Assembly: GCA_035554635.1 (NCBI GenBank)
Contig: DATMIB010000145.1
Coordinates: 1 to 25,600 of the forward strand
Source: RPQJ01 sp035554635
GTDB taxonomy: Bacteria > Pseudomonadota > Gammaproteobacteria > Steroidobacterales > Steroidobacteraceae
Reading direction: 5' to 3'
DNA length: 25,600 nucleotides
The notes under the pieces are model-generated. The model saw nothing but the letters and a program-made list of their open reading frames with translations. It was not told the origin of the DNA and did no database searches. Shown here in pieces: positions 21,803 to 25,600 of the stretch. Position numbers and translations under genes: made by a program. How positions within the stretch are numbered: the first letter of the stretch is position 1; the number at the start of each line of letters is the position of its first letter.

Positions 21803-22885
21803 GTGAGAAGCCACGCGCTCATCCGCGCCGTCGTCGACGCCTCCGCACTGCGCCACAACCTGCGGCAGGTGCGCCGCGTCGCTCCCGCCAGTCGCGTGAT
21901 GGCCGTGATCAAGGCGAACGCCTACGGCCACGGCCTCGTGCCGGCCGCGAAGGCGTTCGCGGAGGCCGACGGTTTCGCGGTGGCACGGCTCGAGGAGGGC
22001 CTCGCGCTGCGCGCCGCCGGACTGACCAATCGCGTGCTGCTGCTCGAGGGCGTGTTCGGCGCCGAGCAACTCGCCGTCGCCGCGCAACAGCGTTTCGAGT
22101 TGATGGTGCACAGCAACGAGCAGCTGGAACTGCTCGAAGGCCTGGACGCGAGCGAGCCCGTGCACGCGTGGCTCAAGATCGATTCGGGCATGAACCGACT
22201 CGGCTTCCGGCTCGAGGACGTGCCCGCCGCTTACGAGCGCCTGCGTCGCAACACGCGTGTCGCAAGCGAGCCCACGCTCGCGACGCATCTCGCCTGTGCC
22301 GACGACCGGCGCAATCCGATGACGCAACGCCAGCTCGATGCCTTCGCCGGCGCCACGCAGGGCGTGACCGGCGCCCGGAGCATCGGCAACAGCGCAGCCG
22401 TGCTCGCCTGGCCTGCGACGCGAACCGAGTGGGTGCGCCCCGGCCTGATGCTGTACGGCGTGTCGCCGTTTGCGGGCGGCTCCGGCGCGGAACTCGGCCT
22501 GCGACCGGCGATGACGTTGCGCACCGAAGTCATCGCGCTCAGGACCGTCAGGACGGGGGAGACGGTCGGATACGGCGGCGCATGGGTCGCGCAGCGCGAC
22601 ACGCGCATGGCCGTGCTTGCCGCGGGTTACGGCGACGGCTATCCGCGCAGCACCGCTTCAGGTGCACCCGTGCTGATCAACGGTCACCGTGCTCCGCTGA
22701 TCGGTCGCGTATCGATGGACATGATCACCGCCGACGTGACCGACGTGCCCGCCGTCGCGGTCGGCGACCCCGTCGTGCTCTGGGGCGGCGACATCCCGGT
22801 CGAGGAAATCGCCGCGCACGCCGGCGCGATCGCCTGGGACCTGCTCTGCGGCGTGAGCCAGCGCGTACAGCTGGAAGTGGGATGA
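21803..22885 (+). CDS. alr: Alanine racemase, biosynthetic type
   Basis: PLP enzyme converting L-alanine to D-alanine for peptidoglycan. 360 aa. VMAVIKANAYGHG holds the PLP lysine Lys37; the second catalytic residue is Tyr257 in VGYGGAW. LKIDSGMNRLGF, ATHLACADD, SIGNSAAVLAWP, WVRPGLMLYG and RVSMDMITADVTD are typical. The start is a GTG at 21803, 8 bases after the dnaB stop; no better start is visible. Order dnaB-alr is common in gammaproteobacteria. The gene is followed directly by the second heptad-repeat element. Confidence 0.97.
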   Translation: MRSHALIRAVVDASALRHNLRQVRRVAPASRVMAVIKANAYGHGLVPAAKAFAEADGFAVARLEEGLALRAAGLTNRVLLLEGVFGAEQLAVAAQQRFELMVHSNEQLELLEGLDASEPVHAWLKIDSGMNRLGFRLEDVPAAYERLRRNTRVASEPTLATHLACADDRRNPMTQRQLDAFAGATQGVTGARSIGNSAAVLAWPATRTEWVRPGLMLYGVSPFAGGSGAELGLRPAMTLRTEVIALRTVRTGETVGYGGAWVAQRDTRMAVLAAGYGDGYPRSTASGAPVLINGHRAPLIGRVSMDMITADVTDVPAVAVGDPVVLWGGDIPVEEIAAHAGAIAWDLLCGVSQRVQLEVG

Positions 22886-22891
22886 GCAGGA

Positions 22892-22999
22892 AGAGTGCAG
22901 AGTTCAGAGTCTAGAGTTCAGTCGGAAGCGGCCAATGGCCGCTCGGAGTCGGAGCGGCAGCGCCTCCGACTAGACTCTGAACTCTAGACTCCGAACTCT
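22892..22999. repeat. Heptad-built inverted repeat, copy 2
   Basis: The left arm (22892-22926) is AGAGTGC, AGAGTTC, AGAGTCT, AGAGTTC and the cap AGTCGGA. The right arm (22965-22999) on the minus strand is AGAGTTC, GGAGTCT, AGAGTTC, AGAGTCT and the cap AGTCGGA. The arms agree at 27 of 35 positions, with differences mainly at the YY pair of each heptad. The 38-base spacer (22927-22964) is GC-rich with its own short palindrome, GCGGCC-AAT-GGCCGC (22929-22943). It occupies the gap between the convergent alr and FHA genes. Confidence 0.8.
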
Positions 23000-23018
23000 T
23001 CTTGCCCCCTGCCAGCCA

Positions 23019-23756
23019 CTAGCTTTCGAAGAACCCCATCTTCACACCCGCGAGCTGGAGCACGTCGTTGTCGTGCAACCGGCGCGCCTGCGGGCCGATC
23101 GCCGCGCCGTTGACCAGCGGGTAGTCACCCTCGGCGCCGCTCTCGACGTGCACGACGTAGAAGCCGTCGGCACGACGCGTGATCGCGGCGACCTGCACGC
23201 CGGGACGGCCGAGCGTCGTCAGCGTCTTCACCAGGTCGAGTTCGCGACCGGCGAATTGCCCGGAGAGCACCTGCAGCCGCGCGCGGGGAAGCGTGCCATT
23301 GGCGAACACCGGCGCGGCGCCCGACACGTGCGCGTGGCCGTTGGTGGCGACGGCTGTCGTTGCAGCCGCGAGCCCCGGCGATTTCTGCGCGGCACCGGCG
23401 ACCAGCGACGCGGCATCGCGCGAGCTGATCACCATCGTCTTCTCGAATTCGTCCTGCGATTCCTCGGTCTCGCTGTCGACGAAGCGCAGTGCGTGGTGGC
23501 CGATCGTGATCACGTCGCCGTGCTGCAGCGCGTGCTTCTTGATGATCTTGCCGTTGACGTACGTGCCGTTCGTGCTGTTCAGATCCTCGAGGAACGAGTC
23601 GTTGAGGATGTTGATGACGAGCGCGTGGTGACCGCTCACCGCCGGGTTGTCGATCCGGATGTCGTTGTCCGGAAGACGCCCGACCGTGTAGCGCTCCTTG
23701 CTCATGTTGTACTCGGCGAGTGTCTGCCCGTCGAGGTGCAATACCAGCCTGGCCAT
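23019..23756 (-). CDS. Double FHA-domain protein (phosphothreonine reader)
   Basis: 245 aa, cytoplasmic. The first FHA domain (about 1-93) has the phospho-Thr pocket intact: GR (Arg27), SGHH (Ser41, His44) and LNSTNGTYVNG (Asn63). The linker contains FEKTMVISS with Thr107, then an Ala-rich stretch (about 115-150). The second FHA-like domain (about 158-245) keeps GRPGVQVAAITRR and LVNG but lacks the usual Ser/His and NGT residues, so it probably does not bind phospho-Thr. It lies 18 bases after the PP2C gene, with AGGAAA before its ATG. It is likely the substrate or adaptor of the adjacent kinase, by analogy with GarA-type proteins; the partner is unknown. Confidence 0.92.
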   Translation of the reverse strand: MARLVLHLDGQTLAEYNMSKERYTVGRLPDNDIRIDNPAVSGHHALVINILNDSFLEDLNSTNGTYVNGKIIKKHALQHGDVITIGHHALRFVDSETEESQDEFEKTMVISSRDAASLVAGAAQKSPGLAAATTAVATNGHAHVSGAAPVFANGTLPRARLQVLSGQFAGRELDLVKTLTTLGRPGVQVAAITRRADGFYVVHVESGAEGDYPLVNGAAIGPQARRLHDNDVLQLAGVKMGFFES

Positions 23757-23774
23757 TCGTTTTCCTGCGCTCCC

Positions 23775-24599
23775 TCAGCCGAATATTCCAAGTATCCGGT
23801 CTATGACTCCGCGCTGCGCCGGGAAGGCGTCGAGCACCCGGACCAGCACGACCGAGATGTTGTCCCGGCCCCCGTTGTCGTTGCTCAGCTGCACGAGCTG
23901 TTTGGCTACCGTTTCAAGGTTAGCACCAAAGGTGTTGATCGTTAACTGGATGTCCGCGTCGTCGACCATGTCGGAGAGACCGTCCGAGCACAGCAGGTAG
24001 ACATCGTCCTTCTGCACCGGGGCCTCGGTGATCTCGACCTCGACCGTCGGCTCGACGCCGAGCGCCCGTGTCACGTAGTTCTTGGCGGCCGCGCGCTGGG
24101 CCTCCTCGGGCGTGTAGAAACCGCGTGTCACGAGTTCCTGCAGCAGCGAATGGTCCCGCGACAGCTGCTCGAGCTTGCCCTGGCGCTGCCGGTAGAGCCG
24201 CGAGTCGCCGACATGCGCGATCGTGAGCTTGTCGTCGAAGAACATGCCCGCGACCACGGTCGTGCCCATGCCCTCGCAGTTCTCCTGCGTCCGGGCCGTC
24301 TGCCAGATGATCTTGTTGGCGCGCTGGATCGCGTCGCGCAGCAGGATGCCGGGGCGGCTGATGCCGCTCTCGCCGTCGTGCAGCGTCAGGTCTTCGCGGT
24401 CCACCGCGTCCTTGAGCAGCCCGAGCACGGTGCGCACGGTGATGCCGCTCGCCACTTCGCCCGCCTTGTACCCGCCCATGCCGTCCGCGAGCACGACCAC
24501 GCCGATGTCGCCGTCGGTGCCGATCGTGTCCTCGTTGTGCTCGCGGATCCGGCCGGTGTCGGTCATGCCGACGCAGCGAAATTTTCCCTTCAGTCGCAT
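23775..24599 (-). CDS. PP2C-family Ser/Thr protein phosphatase
   Basis: 274 aa, soluble. Metal-dependent phosphatase that reverses the action of the adjacent kinase. Family motifs in order: TDTGRIREHNEDTIG (Glu23), VVLADGMGGYKAGEVAS (Asp39), GMGTTVVAG, AHVGDSRLYR, LSRDHSLLQELV, YVTRALG, LLCSDGLSDMV and GGRDNISVVLVRV, so the active site looks complete. ATG 24599 was chosen because the extension upstream lies inside the kinase gene and has no similarity. The gene begins 13 bases after the kinase stop. Confidence 0.94.
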   Translation of the reverse strand: MRLKGKFRCVGMTDTGRIREHNEDTIGTDGDIGVVVLADGMGGYKAGEVASGITVRTVLGLLKDAVDREDLTLHDGESGISRPGILLRDAIQRANKIIWQTARTQENCEGMGTTVVAGMFFDDKLTIAHVGDSRLYRQRQGKLEQLSRDHSLLQELVTRGFYTPEEAQRAAAKNYVTRALGVEPTVEVEITEAPVQKDDVYLLCSDGLSDMVDDADIQLTINTFGANLETVAKQLVQLSNDNGGRDNISVVLVRVLDAFPAQRGVIDRILGIFG

Positions 24600-24612
24600 C
24601 GTTGTGGTTCTG

Positions 24613-25530
24613 TCAGCCGTTCCTGGCGTGCGGCCTGTTGACGTCGCGCAGCGCGAGCGCGAGCGCTGCACCGCTTTCGTAACGCGCGACGGGCTCCTTC
24701 GCGAGCGCGCGATCGAACACCTCGTCGAGCCCCACCGGCAGCGCGGGGTTCAGCGCGAGGATACGCGGGTGCGGCTCCTGCGCGATCTTCATCATCAGCG
24801 CCGGCATGCTGTCGCCGCGAAACGGCAGCTGCCCGGTCAGCAGCTGGAACAGCGCGACGGCGAGCGAGAACAGGTCGGAGCTGCCGGTAACGATGCGCCC
24901 CTGCAACTGCTCGGGCGACATGAACGAGGGCGTGCCGAGCACGACGCCGGTGCGCGTGCGGCCCGAATCCGTCAGGCGCGCGATGCCGAAGTCCGTGATC
25001 TTCAGCTCTCCGCTCGGTGCGTCGAACATGATGTTGGCGGGCTTGATGTCGCGATGCACGACCTGGTTGAGGTGCGCATAGTGCAGCGCGTCCGCCAGGC
25101 GCGCCACGATTTCGATCGCGATGGCCGGCGGCAGCAGCCGCGTCGGGCTCGTGTACTCGACGAGATGGCGGCCGCGCAGCAGCTCCATCGCGATGTAGGC
25201 CGTGCCCTGGTCCTCGCCGGCGTCGTAGATCGTCACGATGTGCGGGTGCGACAGGCGCCCGGCCATCTCCGCCTCGCGGAAGAAGCGCCCGCGTGCCTGC
25301 TCGAGTTCCTCCGCCTCGAACTCGTCGGCGAGCGGGATCGCCTTGAGCGCGACTTCGCGGTTGATGCGCGGGTCGCGGGCGCGGTAGACCACGCCCATCG
25401 CGCCCTTGCCGAGTTCGTGCACCAGTTCGTAACGGCCAAGCCGGGCCGGCACCGTGGTGCGGGCCGCGGGTTGTCGCCCCCGGCCGCCGGTGGTGTCGAG
25501 CAGGATCGTGGATTCAGCCTGGTTACGCAT
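24613..25530 (-). CDS. Serine/threonine protein kinase (Hanks type), soluble
   Basis: 305 aa. The kinase domain starts at GRYELVHELGKGAMGVVY (glycine loop 41-49). ATP lysine Lys63 (VALKAI), catalytic HRDIKPANI (Asp161) and DFG Asp180 follow. The activation segment (SGRTRTGVVLGTPSFMSPEQ) has Thr192 and Thr194 as likely autophosphorylation sites. The protein ends soon after the kinase fold (DVNRPHARNG), with no membrane segment or sensor domain, so it must take its signal in the cytoplasm. The first 30 residues are polar with a TILLDTT segment. ATG 25530 is the only good start. No Shine-Dalgarno precedes it. First gene of the kinase-phosphatase-FHA operon. Confidence 0.95.
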   Translation of the reverse strand: MRNQAESTILLDTTGGRGRQPAARTTVPARLGRYELVHELGKGAMGVVYRARDPRINREVALKAIPLADEFEAEELEQARGRFFREAEMAGRLSHPHIVTIYDAGEDQGTAYIAMELLRGRHLVEYTSPTRLLPPAIAIEIVARLADALHYAHLNQVVHRDIKPANIMFDAPSGELKITDFGIARLTDSGRTRTGVVLGTPSFMSPEQLQGRIVTGSSDLFSLAVALFQLLTGQLPFRGDSMPALMMKIAQEPHPRILALNPALPVGLDEVFDRALAKEPVARYESGAALALALRDVNRPHARNG

Positions 25531-25542
25531 CGTAGGAGCCGA

Positions 25543-25548
25543 AGTATA
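25543..25548 (-). promoter_or_regulatory. Possible -10 box for the kinase-phosphatase-FHA operon
   Basis: TATACT on the minus strand, only 12 bases before the kinase ATG. A start 6-8 bases downstream would give a leader of about 5-7 bases, so the mRNA would be close to leaderless. No clear -35 is seen within the remaining bases. The 52 bases from here to the window end show no gene. Confidence 0.4.
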
Positions 25549-25600
25549 GGAGGGACTGCGCGCACGGAATTGTCGTCACCGTCACACTCCGGCAGCGTCG

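Overview
The window is a GC-rich stretch of bacterial chromosome, most likely from a gammaproteobacterium. Its backbone follows a gene order familiar from Pseudomonas and relatives: amiB-mutL-miaA-hfq-hflX-hflK-hflC-(DUF2065)-purA, then tRNA-Leu(CAG), rnr-rlmB, rpsF-rpsR-(DUF2232-like)-rplI-dnaB-alr. The species cannot be named from the sequence. The absence of priB between rpsF and rpsR, and a MutL carrying the endonuclease motif, point away from Enterobacterales.

Layout. 1-8194: the end of a cell-wall amidase, mismatch repair (mutL), tRNA modification (miaA), the RNA chaperone gene hfq, the ribosome-associated GTPase gene hflX, and the FtsH regulators hflK and hflC with a small membrane protein. 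Many of these genes overlap or nearly touch. 8255-9547: purA. 9666-13788: three genes that are not part of the usual neighbourhood, namely a long-chain-type acyl-CoA dehydrogenase, malate synthase G and a bacteriohemerythrin. They are flanked and split by repeats. 13999-14083 (minus): tRNA-Leu(CAG) with a good sigma-70 promoter, divergent from rnr-rlmB. 17309-17812 (minus): a stress-type flavin/PNPOx-fold protein placed between rlmB and the ribosomal protein operon. 18089-22885: rpsF-rpsR-membrane protein-rplI-dnaB-alr. 23019-25530 (minus): a complete Ser/Thr phospho-signalling cassette of kinase, PP2C phosphatase and double-FHA protein, convergent with alr.

The intergenic DNA holds three repeat families. 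One is a palindromic element with 12-bp perfect arms between amiB and mutL (1045-1168). The second is a heptad-built inverted repeat present twice (9557-9662 and 22892-22999), whose arms are runs of AGAGTYY units capped by AGTCGGA. The third is a REP-like double-hairpin element present three times (10816-10859, 10868-10911, and inverted at 17250-17296).

The most interesting single signals are the heptad-repeat element, a sigma-28 (FliA)-like promoter ahead of the bacteriohemerythrin gene, and a hairpin in the rpsF leader that may be the S6:S18 autoregulatory site. I found no CRISPR array, integrase, transposase gene or clearly new multi-gene system.
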